From assembly GCF_029338395.1 (NCBI RefSeq), contig NZ_CP119812.1:86960-150959 (forward strand): a stretch of DNA of 64,000 nt, given 5' to 3'. Below the pieces are notes generated by a model that saw only the letters and a program-made list of their open reading frames with translations, was not told the origin of the DNA and ran no database searches. Below, one piece after another: positions 25,700 through 33,734 of this stretch; positions within the stretch are counted from its first letter, which is position 1, and every line of letters begins with the position of its first letter. This DNA is from Halorussus caseinilyticus (GTDB taxonomy: Archaea > Halobacteriota > Halobacteria > Halobacteriales > Haladaptataceae). The position numbers and the translations under genes were made by a program.

Positions 25700-25825
25700 A
25701 TCTCACTGTGACTGTGACTGGTTCGTGCGTCACGCCCGGTCCGAGGACACGACCATCCCCGACATCCGAGCAAAGAAGAGGTCGCTTGTACTGCGCCTCC
25801 GACAACCACACTTGTATCATTCCGA

Positions 25826-25842
25826 GAATAACTTTATAGCCT
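25826..25842 (-). promoter_or_regulatory. TATA-like promoter for the 25265-25699 operon
   Basis: On the minus strand GGCTATAAAGTTATTCTCGG is the clearest TATA-like element between the genes. It lies about 130 bp before the ATG at 25699, so a 5' untranslated region of about 100 nt would be expected. Confidence 0.35.
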
Positions 25843-25919
25843 TTACGGATACCCACAGACAGCTAAATACACGAGAACACGACTCGAAGACAGAGGAGGT
25901 CCGATTCAGGGGGAGCGTG

Positions 25920-28900
25920 TTAGGCGGTGGTGTTGAACGTTCGGACCTGCCGGGTGAGGCCCGACGACTGGACGACCGCCCGGACCTGCGACGCGTCCGC
26001 CGTCTCGACGCGCACCACGTTCCACCCCCGACCGAACCAGTCCGCCGGAACCACCACGTCGTAGGTGCCGTTCAGCGTCCCGTCCGGCCCAAGCACCGCC
26101 TCGGGCACCACCTTCCGGTGGGTGGTGCCGTCGGGCGACTCGACGACAACACTGGGTTTGGTAGTCTGGCGCGCCTCGCCAGCGTACTGGAGCGTCGCGG
26201 TCACGGTCGGCCGCAACCCATCGACTTCGGGAGTTGCAACCTCGACGGTGTTCGCGCCGAGCGCCAGCGCCGACACGTTCCGCGACACCACCCCGTCGGT
26301 GAGCGGTCCGCGACCGTCGAACTCGCTCGGGTACCGATAGGTCTCGCCGTTGACCGTGACCGTCGCGTTCGTGGGTGCGGCCCGCGCTCGATAGCTCACG
26401 TTGTACGCGACCGGCCCGCTCGCCGTCGTAATCTCGAACCTCGCTGACTCCCCGTCGAGCAACGACTGGGGCACGTCACAGGTCCGAGTACCGTCGAGAA
26501 CGCCCGTGAACGCACACACCGTCTCACCACCCACCCGGACCACGGGACGCCGCGTCCCAGTACGCTCGGTGTACGCGAGGTCGAACCCGACCTGCTTCCC
26601 ACCCGTCGTCTCGACCTCGATTTGGTTCGTGCCGTTTTGGAGCGAGAGAGTGGGGGTCTCGGATTCGCCGGGGGCGAGCGCCGAGGTCTGGTACGTCCGG
26701 CCGTTGACGGTGACTTCGACGCGGCCGGTCGGCGCGGTCGTAACGACGCCCGCGTCGGTCCCCGACACCCGGACCGTCGCGGCGTCCGTCGCCTCCATCT
26801 CCGCCCGAACCGTCTCACCAGCGTTCAAGTAGACGCGCTCGCGGTAGGTGCCGGAGTCTACGTCGCGGCCGCCGGGCGCGGTCTCGGCGGTCTTCGACAG
26901 CACGGTCTCGTCGCCGACGTGGAGCGCGAGGTCCGCGCGACCGCCGTGTTCGTCGCCGTACGTCGTCGCGGTCGTCGCTTTCACCACCCACGGCAGACGC
27001 AACGTGTAGTAGCCCGACTCACGCGCGTAGAACAGCGTCCGCGTCTTCTCCCGCGAGACTGACCCGTAGTCTTCGGGGTTGCCGTGGACGTTCACCCGCG
27101 GCGTCCCGTACCGCGTCTCCACCCCGTCGTTCCCCGTGAGTGTGAGTGATGCGTTCGCGGGCGGGAGGTTCCCGCCGACCGTGACCGTCTCGGTCGCCGA
27201 CGTGCGCTCGCCCTGATAGGTGGTGACGACCTGCGCGGGTATCATCGTCTTCCCCCACCCACTCTCGGCAACCTCGATTTCGAGGTGTTCACCCGCATCC
27301 AACGCGACCGTCGTCCGATAGGTCCCCGACCGCGACGCCCGATACCGGCCGCCGCCGAACCGCCGCTCGACCGTCGTCAGCTGGCGACACCCCGACTCGT
27401 CGCACGCCGAGACCGTAAACCGGCCGTGCATCCCGCCGTACTGGGTGTTGCGCATCTTCCACTCGACTGCGACCTCGTAGGTGCCGTTCCGCCGCACCTC
27501 GACCACGCCGGTCTCGCCGTCAGTCAACTGCGACACCACCGCCCGCGTCGGCCGCGCATCCAACCCCAGCGTCTCACTATCAGTCACGCGGTTCTCCGAG
27601 AGGTTCGCCGCGAGGTCGACGCGCACGTCCCGCGGCGGCATGTTCCCTCGAACCGGGAGTGTCGGAGCCGACCCCGACCCCGTATAGGTGCCTGATGTCG
27701 AGACGCGCTCGCTGGCAACCTGTCCGGAGAGTCCAAGACGTTGGCGGTCGGGTACGCGATTCCCGTCGATAGGGACCGTTTCGGCCGTGTTGTGGCCCGA
27801 AACAGTCTTGGTCTGCTCGCCCGCCGTGTACAACCCCGTAAGCGAGACCGACGTATTCTCAGCATTCAGTGGTTGCGCGAACTGTATCGTGGACGCCAGC
27901 GCCGACCCGGTGCCCGTGAGTTCGATACGCTGACTCGGCCGCGTCAACAACCGGAGCGAGTTCTCCGCAACCGTCCCGTCCGCGGTCTCGAAAAACACCA
28001 CGTTCTCCGGGCTTCCCTGTACGCGGAGGTCGCCCGCCTCTGTCACCGTGACGTTCACCGGCCGACTCGCCGCCAGCGAACTCCCCGTCGGTGGCTCGAC
28101 GAACAGCGTGTCGTTCCCCGGCGTGACGTTCCCGAACTCGAACGTCCCGTTCGCGCCGGTCGTCACCGTCCGCCCCGCACGCTCTAAGTAGACGGTTGCG
28201 CCCGCGACCGCGTGGTCGGCGTCGTCGTAGACCGCGCCGCGAATTACGTCGGTGGTCGCTGTCTCGGAGGTGTTGGTCGGGTCGTACTCGTCGCTCGGCC
28301 ACTGCCAGTCGTAGTCGCCCGACGCGGGCGTCTGGGTCGGCCAGTCGATACCGTCCGGGTCCCACTCCCGCAAGTCCGACTTCACGTCTTCAAGCGGCAC
28401 TGGCTCGACCGAAGGGAGTTGACTGCCGTACTCGCCAGCGTGAACCTCCCAGTTGACTATCGCCCGCCGCGCATCCGAGACGTTCTCGTAGACGTACGGG
28501 CGCTCGGCGTACGTCCCGTTCGGATACAGATAGACCAAGGAGTCGTTGATTCGTCCGGCAACGACGTAGCTACCGTTGAACTCGAACGCCGTCCAATTAC
28601 TCGACTGATAGAGCGCCGTACTGTTCGGTGCGTCCGGCCGCGGATACTGTGACGGGTCCGTCTCGTGTTTCGCACGCCACGCCAGTACCGCGTCTCGCGC
28701 GTTCGCCCGCGACGAGAAGAAATACGGCGTCCGCGTCACGTTCCCCGCCGGAGTGAGATAAACGACGGTACCGTGTAGGTCGCCGGTCACGACGTACGCG
28801 CCGCCGTAGCCGTACACCGTCCAATTACCCATCTCGTCCGAGACGGTGAGACTGGCGTCGGCCGTCGAGAGGTTCTCGTAGGGCGCGTCCGACGCGCTCG

Positions 28901-29291
28901 CCGTCCCACCCAATCCGGGGTTGACCGACAGCGACAGGCCGCCGGACGCGAGTACGGCCGCAACGGCCAGCAGGCAGACCGCCGCGACCATCGCGGCCGT
29001 CCGCAAACTGAACTCGCGGACCACGCCCGCAAGGTCGAAGTCGAACCCAACGCCGACGCCGACGCCCGACGAGAGTTGACGGCGCACCTCCTCGGGCGGC
29101 ACCCGTTCGACCTCACAGTCGTCGTTCGGACACTGTGTCGCGTACACGTACTCCTCGCGCCTCGTGTCGTACTGGCCGGTGATACGGTCGATACTGTCGA
29201 GTCCGGTCGTGAAACACGCCGGACACTGTAACTCCGTTCTGTCGCTCGCCTCGCCATCTGGATAACTTCCTGTCATACTCTCGATAGTCAC
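25920..29291 (-). CDS. Large single-pass surface protein with zinc ribbon and Ig-like domains (1123 aa)
   Basis: Residues 20-60 form a cytoplasmic zinc ribbon (CPAC ... CPNDDCE). A membrane helix follows at about 100-120 (AAMVAAVCLLAVAAVLASGG). The remainder is an outward-facing, strand-rich ectodomain. Near residue 340-400 is a carboxypeptidase-regulatory-like or Ig-like repeat (IRGAVYDDADHAVAGATVYL ... TFEFGNVTPGNDTL). The C-terminal half contains several beta-sandwich segments with repeated GTYRxxVxLxAGE-like strands. There is no C-terminal anchor. It probably forms a unit with the two smaller membrane genes that follow. A cell-surface complex, adhesion or sensing role is possible; I recognise no specific family. 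Confidence 0.75.
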   Translation of the reverse strand: MTIESMTGSYPDGEASDRTELQCPACFTTGLDSIDRITGQYDTRREEYVYATQCPNDDCEVERVPPEEVRRQLSSGVGVGVGFDFDLAGVVREFSLRTAAMVAAVCLLAVAAVLASGGLSLSVNPGLGGTASASDAPYENLSTADASLTVSDEMGNWTVYGYGGAYVVTGDLHGTVVYLTPAGNVTRTPYFFSSRANARDAVLAWRAKHETDPSQYPRPDAPNSTALYQSSNWTAFEFNGSYVVAGRINDSLVYLYPNGTYAERPYVYENVSDARRAIVNWEVHAGEYGSQLPSVEPVPLEDVKSDLREWDPDGIDWPTQTPASGDYDWQWPSDEYDPTNTSETATTDVIRGAVYDDADHAVAGATVYLERAGRTVTTGANGTFEFGNVTPGNDTLFVEPPTGSSLAASRPVNVTVTEAGDLRVQGSPENVVFFETADGTVAENSLRLLTRPSQRIELTGTGSALASTIQFAQPLNAENTSVSLTGLYTAGEQTKTVSGHNTAETVPIDGNRVPDRQRLGLSGQVASERVSTSGTYTGSGSAPTLPVRGNMPPRDVRVDLAANLSENRVTDSETLGLDARPTRAVVSQLTDGETGVVEVRRNGTYEVAVEWKMRNTQYGGMHGRFTVSACDESGCRQLTTVERRFGGGRYRASRSGTYRTTVALDAGEHLEIEVAESGWGKTMIPAQVVTTYQGERTSATETVTVGGNLPPANASLTLTGNDGVETRYGTPRVNVHGNPEDYGSVSREKTRTLFYARESGYYTLRLPWVVKATTATTYGDEHGGRADLALHVGDETVLSKTAETAPGGRDVDSGTYRERVYLNAGETVRAEMEATDAATVRVSGTDAGVVTTAPTGRVEVTVNGRTYQTSALAPGESETPTLSLQNGTNQIEVETTGGKQVGFDLAYTERTGTRRPVVRVGGETVCAFTGVLDGTRTCDVPQSLLDGESARFEITTASGPVAYNVSYRARAAPTNATVTVNGETYRYPSEFDGRGPLTDGVVSRNVSALALGANTVEVATPEVDGLRPTVTATLQYAGEARQTTKPSVVVESPDGTTHRKVVPEAVLGPDGTLNGTYDVVVPADWFGRGWNVVRVETADASQVRAVVQSSGLTRQVRTFNTTA

Positions 29292-29571
29292 TCCGCTCGT
29301 ACTGCATTAATTGAACTATCTATACAGCTAACTGTAGTCGTGTATCTAGCGTATAGAGACGTAGCGTCACTAATACGTTCTGCTCGGCGAACCTGAAGCA
29401 CGGTCTACCGAGTCGAGAAACGAGACCTCGGAATAGGGTGGATAGCCGAGTCTCAACACGTAAGTTAGAGGGTAGAAACGTGTAAGTAGGCGATTCACCG
29501 GAGGGATATGGAATAGATTAATGGCGGGGCGGCGAGATGGTCGGGTAGAGCGCATGTACCGGAAAATTGAC

Positions 29572-29633
29572 CGTTCATTCCAACCAACCGCACGGCCTAC
29601 TTACTTCTCAAATTGCGCTAACTAGACAGTGCC
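29572..29633 (-). mobile_element. Solo right end of an IS6-like element (relic)
   Basis: TTCATTCCAACCAACCGCAC, then ACTTCTCAAATTGCGCTAAC and TAGACAGTGCC match the terminal 60 bp of the IS at 38423-39159 with a few changes. No transposase remains. The rest of 29292-29690 holds no gene; it includes the upstream region of the large surface protein. Confidence 0.75.
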
Positions 29634-29690
29634 TGAGAGTCACAGCTGTTTGTTTTCGTACTTGATAACTGTTCAGATCGCAGTTGTTGT

Positions 29691-30215
29691 TTATTGATTG
29701 CTTAGCACGTCAAGTCGCTCTTTCGCGGCCTCTAACTCTTCTCCAAGTCGGAGCAAGTAATCATCTTTTTTGAGGTCAGGATTTAGTTTGAGGACATCAC
29801 GGTAGTACTCCTCAGAAGCCTGAACAAGTTCAGTAATCCACTCCTGTTTTGTAACTGTAAATGTCCTTTCCATTTCCCAACGTTCTTCAGGGTTTTCTGC
29901 ACCTTCAAGATGGAGACAATGAGTAAGATCAACTGTCTCGTCGTAAGGCTCAGCCACAAGATACGATGGACCATTCCGAAATGTAACCCTCGTCTCAGAT
30001 CCGGAGACAATTGCTTCTGTTTGAGCAAGTAAACGTGCCAAATCTTCTGACAGCCACACACCAACGTAAGTGTCATCAGTTCCAATGAGATACTCTCCGT
30101 CAATCTTAGTTTTCAGATGACCAAATGGGTCTGAGTCGTTTTCGTCGCAAACCCGCTGCCGAAAGTTCTCGGCATACGTGATTTCAAACTTGACAGCAGA
30201 CGTTGTCGGAACCAT
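29691..30215 (-). CDS. Putative immunity protein for toxin tail B (174 aa)
   Basis: Start 4 bp after the stop of the orphan toxin gene 30220-32142, as expected for a toxin-immunity pair. It is homologous to the 170-residue protein at 59873-60385, which follows a homologous toxin tail in the second locus. Shared blocks are the K/R-I-x-D/N-x-EYLIG segment, a central DLARLLAQTEAIVSG-like helix and PSYLVAEP-type strands. The C-terminus is helical. Base composition is AT-richer than the surroundings. It probably binds and inactivates the cognate tail; the family is not one I can name. Confidence 0.65.
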   Translation of the reverse strand: MVPTTSAVKFEITYAENFRQRVCDENDSDPFGHLKTKIDGEYLIGTDDTYVGVWLSEDLARLLAQTEAIVSGSETRVTFRNGPSYLVAEPYDETVDLTHCLHLEGAENPEERWEMERTFTVTKQEWITELVQASEEYYRDVLKLNPDLKKDDYLLRLGEELEAAKERLDVLSNQ

Positions 30216-30219
30216 ACCG

Positions 30220-32142
30220 TTACTTCACTCCTTGTCCCGGGATTACTCTTCGAACCGAACTACCTTTCTCTGGAAAGGCAGTTTCAATGGAACCGTCCGG
30301 TTGCACGACAACCCGCATTTGGGTGATTCCTATGTCATCGAATCCATGTTCACTCGGATCTAGCATATATTCAACTTTCCCCCGGGCACTTCCCCCAGAC
30401 GTTTTCCCGCGTCGGACGGTTAAATAGATTAGTTTTTTAACCTCTGCTGGGGAGAGTTCGTTCGGTATTTTTTCGCCTTTAACGGTCTGCCCTATTGGAA
30501 AGAGTGAGGTAACTTGCTCACCATCTTGAGAACCAGTGAGATGCCTAACAGCAATATGGAGCCAACCATCTCCACCTGCGTTGGCATCACCCAACTCAAG
30601 CCAAATTGTCTCCGACTGTGAATCATATTCGGTGTTTTCCGGTTTAACTACAAGTCCCGTCTCACTAAGGTCGGCTCCCTCGTCAGCAATCTTAACTAAA
30701 TCTTCTACTGTTACGTCGTCACTGACGTAGTAGTCATCGTCGTTTCCACGACTCTCTAGTAGCTTCGAAATCCGCCGGAGGTCGTTGCTCCCGATTCGAT
30801 TGTTCTCGTAGGCTTGTAGGAGTTTCCGACGTTCTGCACGACTCAGTTCACCATTCCGTTCCAATTTAGCGAATCGTTTGGCGACATCGGGGTCAATGTC
30901 GTCGGCCTGCCGCATGATAGCGACGAAGTTGTCGCCGCCGTCCGCGATGAGTTCGGGGTCGTCGGTCCGTGCAAGCAGTCGCCCGACTACTCGCTGGTCG
31001 GCCGACTGCATGCCGTCGATTTGCGAGTGCGTACTCGCCTCTGCGTTCGAGAGTCGCTGGCGTGCGTCGTACTTCCCGGCGGCGGTCTTCACGCCCGCCA
31101 CCACCCGGCGTCCGCTCTTCTTGCTCAAGTGCCAGCTTCCCTTCGCCGCTCGCTCGCCGAGTTCGAACGTCACCCGCTTTGCGCGCCCGGTCGTCCGCTC
31201 CTTCGCCACGTCGTAGTACCGTTTCGCTTCCGAGAGGCGTCCGTTGCGGTCGAGGCGGTCTACGAGGTCGGCGAATCGGTCGGAGTTTTTCACCGCGGTC
31301 TGGGCTTGTCCGCCGACCACCAGTTGGACGGCTTGGAACGCCACGTAGCCCGTGTACCAGCCGACGCGGAACGCATCATACTCGGCTTGCTCGCTCGGGT
31401 CCGACCTGTCGTAGGGATTGTTCGTCGCTTGTTTCGCTTCGAGACTCTCGACCATCTGGCGGGGGAGTGTGGCGAGAATCTTGTCGATGAGTCCGAGTCG
31501 GTCGACGAGAGTGGCGAGTTGCTCGAACGCTCCGAGGAACGCGAGTGGCTGGTCGGTGAGCGCTTTGACCGTCTGCGCGGTGGAACCGGCTCCGACGGTG
31601 AATCCCGAGAGCATTCCGGCGAACATCGAGGCGCGTTCCGGGCCGAGGTCAGACTGGGTGGTGAGTTCTTTGACGGTCGCGCCGTAGACGTTCGCGCGTT
31701 CCATCGCCACCTGCTGGCGGCGGTTGTCGTGGGTGTCGCGGGCGTGAACCACGACGCTCGTCCCGGTCAATCCGTCGAGAATCGTCTCGGGCAGACCCGT
31801 CTCGAACGCGCGGGACTGACTCCCGTGGCGGTCGCCACCCCACGTCGTCCGCGTCTGGACCTCGCCGTTTTTCGTGAGCCGTGAGGACGCCACCCCGCTC
31901 GGGTCGTCCACCCGGTAGCCGACCGCGTACGACGTATCCCCGCTGAACGCGTCTTTGCCGAACTCGGCGCGGAACACGTCGATGGTCGGCCCCTCGTAGT
32001 CGGCGAGCGTCGGGTCCGACCCGCCACGTCTCTCCTCGGCGTCGGCGATACCGTCGCCGTCCGTGTCGGCGCGCGTCGGGTCGGTGCCCAGGTCGAGTTC
32101 TCGACCGTCGTCGAGGCCGTCGTCGTCCGAATCCTGCCGCAT
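30220..32142 (-). CDS. Orphan polymorphic-toxin C-terminal module B (TSP3-pretoxin-tip)
   Basis: The 640-residue frame starts abruptly inside a thrombospondin type 3 calcium-binding repeat (SDDDGLDDGRELDLGTDPT) and has no signal peptide. It is therefore the 3' part of a toxin gene. Residues about 60-330 form the pretoxin segment shared with the 55308-58208 protein. About 50 residues (from RTTGRAKRVTFELGERAAKG to AAGKYDARQRL) are identical there. The tip (about residue 430 onward) contains GWLHIAVRHLTG, SLFPIGQTVKGEK and a terminal RVVVQPDGSIETAFP. That pattern fits barnase/EndoU-like (BECR) RNase toxins, which is inference. A homologous tip lies at 59069-59860. The immunity gene follows. Confidence 0.7.
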   Translation of the reverse strand: MRQDSDDDGLDDGRELDLGTDPTRADTDGDGIADAEERRGGSDPTLADYEGPTIDVFRAEFGKDAFSGDTSYAVGYRVDDPSGVASSRLTKNGEVQTRTTWGGDRHGSQSRAFETGLPETILDGLTGTSVVVHARDTHDNRRQQVAMERANVYGATVKELTTQSDLGPERASMFAGMLSGFTVGAGSTAQTVKALTDQPLAFLGAFEQLATLVDRLGLIDKILATLPRQMVESLEAKQATNNPYDRSDPSEQAEYDAFRVGWYTGYVAFQAVQLVVGGQAQTAVKNSDRFADLVDRLDRNGRLSEAKRYYDVAKERTTGRAKRVTFELGERAAKGSWHLSKKSGRRVVAGVKTAAGKYDARQRLSNAEASTHSQIDGMQSADQRVVGRLLARTDDPELIADGGDNFVAIMRQADDIDPDVAKRFAKLERNGELSRAERRKLLQAYENNRIGSNDLRRISKLLESRGNDDDYYVSDDVTVEDLVKIADEGADLSETGLVVKPENTEYDSQSETIWLELGDANAGGDGWLHIAVRHLTGSQDGEQVTSLFPIGQTVKGEKIPNELSPAEVKKLIYLTVRRGKTSGGSARGKVEYMLDPSEHGFDDIGITQMRVVVQPDGSIETAFPEKGSSVRRVIPGQGVK

Positions 32143-32157
32143 CGGGTCGCTTCTTTG

Positions 32158-32297
32158 TTTAGTTTCTCTTGTCCGGCGAACTTCGTCACTTCGTCTCCAT
32201 CTACCACAATTTTCATTTCGCCTTGTATGGTTCCGGGAAGGAGACTTCCATCAGATTCTAGATTTCTAAATCCGATTGAAACGATACAGCTTGTCAA
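32158..32297 (-). pseudogene. Fragment of a lost protein between toxin cassettes
   Basis: A minus-strand frame reads IVSIGFRNLESDGSLLPGTI and MKIVVDGDEVTKFAGQEK, then breaks at the start of the orphan toxin module. The composition is protein-like, but both ends are missing. It is probably the remains of another tip or immunity gene. Confidence 0.35.
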
Positions 32298-32346
32298 ATA
32301 TTCATAAAATTAAGCGAGTTCATTGTAGGATGTTGGTTGTTCTTTT

Positions 32347-32961
32347 TCACTCTGGAAGATTCCACTCGTCAGAAGAAACTACGTTGTCGATTAATTCCGG
32401 TAGGTTTTCCCGCTTATATTCTAACCAGTCTACAAGCTTTCCCTGAGTTGACTTAGTAATTAGCTCCTCATTTTCACCAGCAGCCAGAACTGTAGTACTG
32501 AAGATCGCTTGTACACTCATGATGGGGCCCTCTGCGAAATGAGCGTTCGGATTCCCTACTTCACGGTAAACCTTTTCAGCGGAATCATACGCCCTAGTAG
32601 CACCTTCAAGGCCCGCAACTAATCGAAAATCGCCAATAAATTCATGCCAAACACCACGTTCAGCTTGGTCAGGAGGATGTGTCGGCTCAGGTCTTTCCCT
32701 CATGCGTGCTGCGTATTCCTCTGCGAGTTGGATACCAAGTTGAGCAGCAAATCGGCACTGCCGATTTTGATCGGCAAGCCGATAGCAGAGGCACGCTTTA
32801 AATAACATCCGTAATTCCATTGCCCAACTAGCAGAACCGAACCATTGTCCGGCCTCCTCAAAGCTAGCTTGAACGTAGGTATCTCCAGCAACACCAAACC
32901 TACGGTCCTTTGCAAGAGATGTTGCTTCCTCTTCTAGTTCGCTACGACGGTTAGTTGTCAT
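32347..32961 (-). CDS. Putative TPR-like immunity protein, paralogue 2 (204 aa)
   Basis: An all-helical protein related to the 206-residue neighbour at 33108-33728: both have an AGDTYV/AGECYT-type first repeat, a central LCYRLADQNRQC/TCYRLGGCTDRA helix, WHEFIGDFRLV/WYEFIGDFRVV, and an ending W-x-x-YK-x-ExLP. The ATG overlaps the stop (TAATG) of a leftover toxin tail, so it once was, or still is, coupled to a toxin. A second immunity gene kept after loss of its toxin would protect against kin carrying a variant toxin. Function is inferred from position and paralogy. Confidence 0.6.
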   Translation of the reverse strand: MTTNRRSELEEEATSLAKDRRFGVAGDTYVQASFEEAGQWFGSASWAMELRMLFKACLCYRLADQNRQCRFAAQLGIQLAEEYAARMRERPEPTHPPDQAERGVWHEFIGDFRLVAGLEGATRAYDSAEKVYREVGNPNAHFAEGPIMSVQAIFSTTVLAAGENEELITKSTQGKLVDWLEYKRENLPELIDNVVSSDEWNLPE

Positions 32962-33045
32962 TAGCAGTTAACCTCCTCTAACGGGTCGTCTTTGTAGTTT
33001 CTTGCGGCGTCCTCTGCCTTATCAGCACTGTCGAAGAACTATATC
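32961..33045 (-). pseudogene. Residual 3' end of a toxin tip
   Basis: The minus strand encodes DSADKAEDAARNYKDDPLEE followed by VNC and a stop. This resembles the last residues of the full toxin A (IDDAEKDIPKNDKEVV ... NNVDC). The stop codon overlaps the ATG of the downstream immunity paralogue. Everything upstream of the last 25 codons is gone. Confidence 0.55.
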
Positions 33046-33107
33046 AGCTATCGTTTTAGTGTTGATATAGTGGTGAGGACATATTGGGTATACAAATTTC
33101 TATAAAT

Positions 33108-33728
33108 CTATTCCGATTGAGAAATGAGCTTGTCAAAGGCATCCGGGAGGTGTTCTTGTTTGTATTTAACCCATTCACTAAATGTCATCTCTTGCATTAT
33201 TTTTCTCCAATTCTCGACATCACCATCAGATTCGTGGAGAATCTGTTCAAAAAATTCGACTAACCAGATGTGTTCTTGTTCACGATGCGCTAGTGGTGGG
33301 TCTCCCTCTTCAAAGTATATTTGCTCCGCCCGTTCATACGCAGACACTTTCTCGGTGAGAATACCAACTACTCGGAAATCGCCAATGAACTCGTACCATG
33401 CGGCGTACCGCGCTCTATCGTAAGCAGTAGTACCACCGATATTTTTTGTTCTATCAAGTAACTCTTCTGCAATGAGTACACCTTGCTGGCATCGATTCCT
33501 TGCACGGTCAGTACAACCACCAAGTCGATAACAGGTTGCAGCATTAAGAAGATAATATTCGCCATGGCTCACGTTCTTCCCACGATGGGTAGGGGGCCAG
33601 TCGGCTAAGTAAATATATGCGGCAGCAGTATAGCACTCACCTGCTTCAACGAAATCGCCATTTTCTCGATGTTGTTGTGCGGCCTGTTCATGCTCATGTG
33701 CTTTGTTGAAAGACATGTATTCACTCAA
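33108..33728 (-). CDS. Putative TPR-like immunity protein for toxin A (206 aa)
   Basis: Begins 7 bp after the stop of the 1468-residue toxin and is AT-richer than its surroundings. The predicted fold is helical repeats (HEQAAQQHRENGDFVEAGEC, YYLLNAATCYRLGG), resembling TPR/SNAP-type scaffolds. It has a paralogue immediately downstream (32347-32961). The adjacency, orientation and size fit an immunity protein that neutralises the tip of toxin A. No enzymatic motif is visible. Confidence 0.65.
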   Translation of the reverse strand: MSEYMSFNKAHEHEQAAQQHRENGDFVEAGECYTAAAYIYLADWPPTHRGKNVSHGEYYLLNAATCYRLGGCTDRARNRCQQGVLIAEELLDRTKNIGGTTAYDRARYAAWYEFIGDFRVVGILTEKVSAYERAEQIYFEEGDPPLAHREQEHIWLVEFFEQILHESDGDVENWRKIMQEMTFSEWVKYKQEHLPDAFDKLISQSE

Positions 33729-33734
33729 AGGTAG

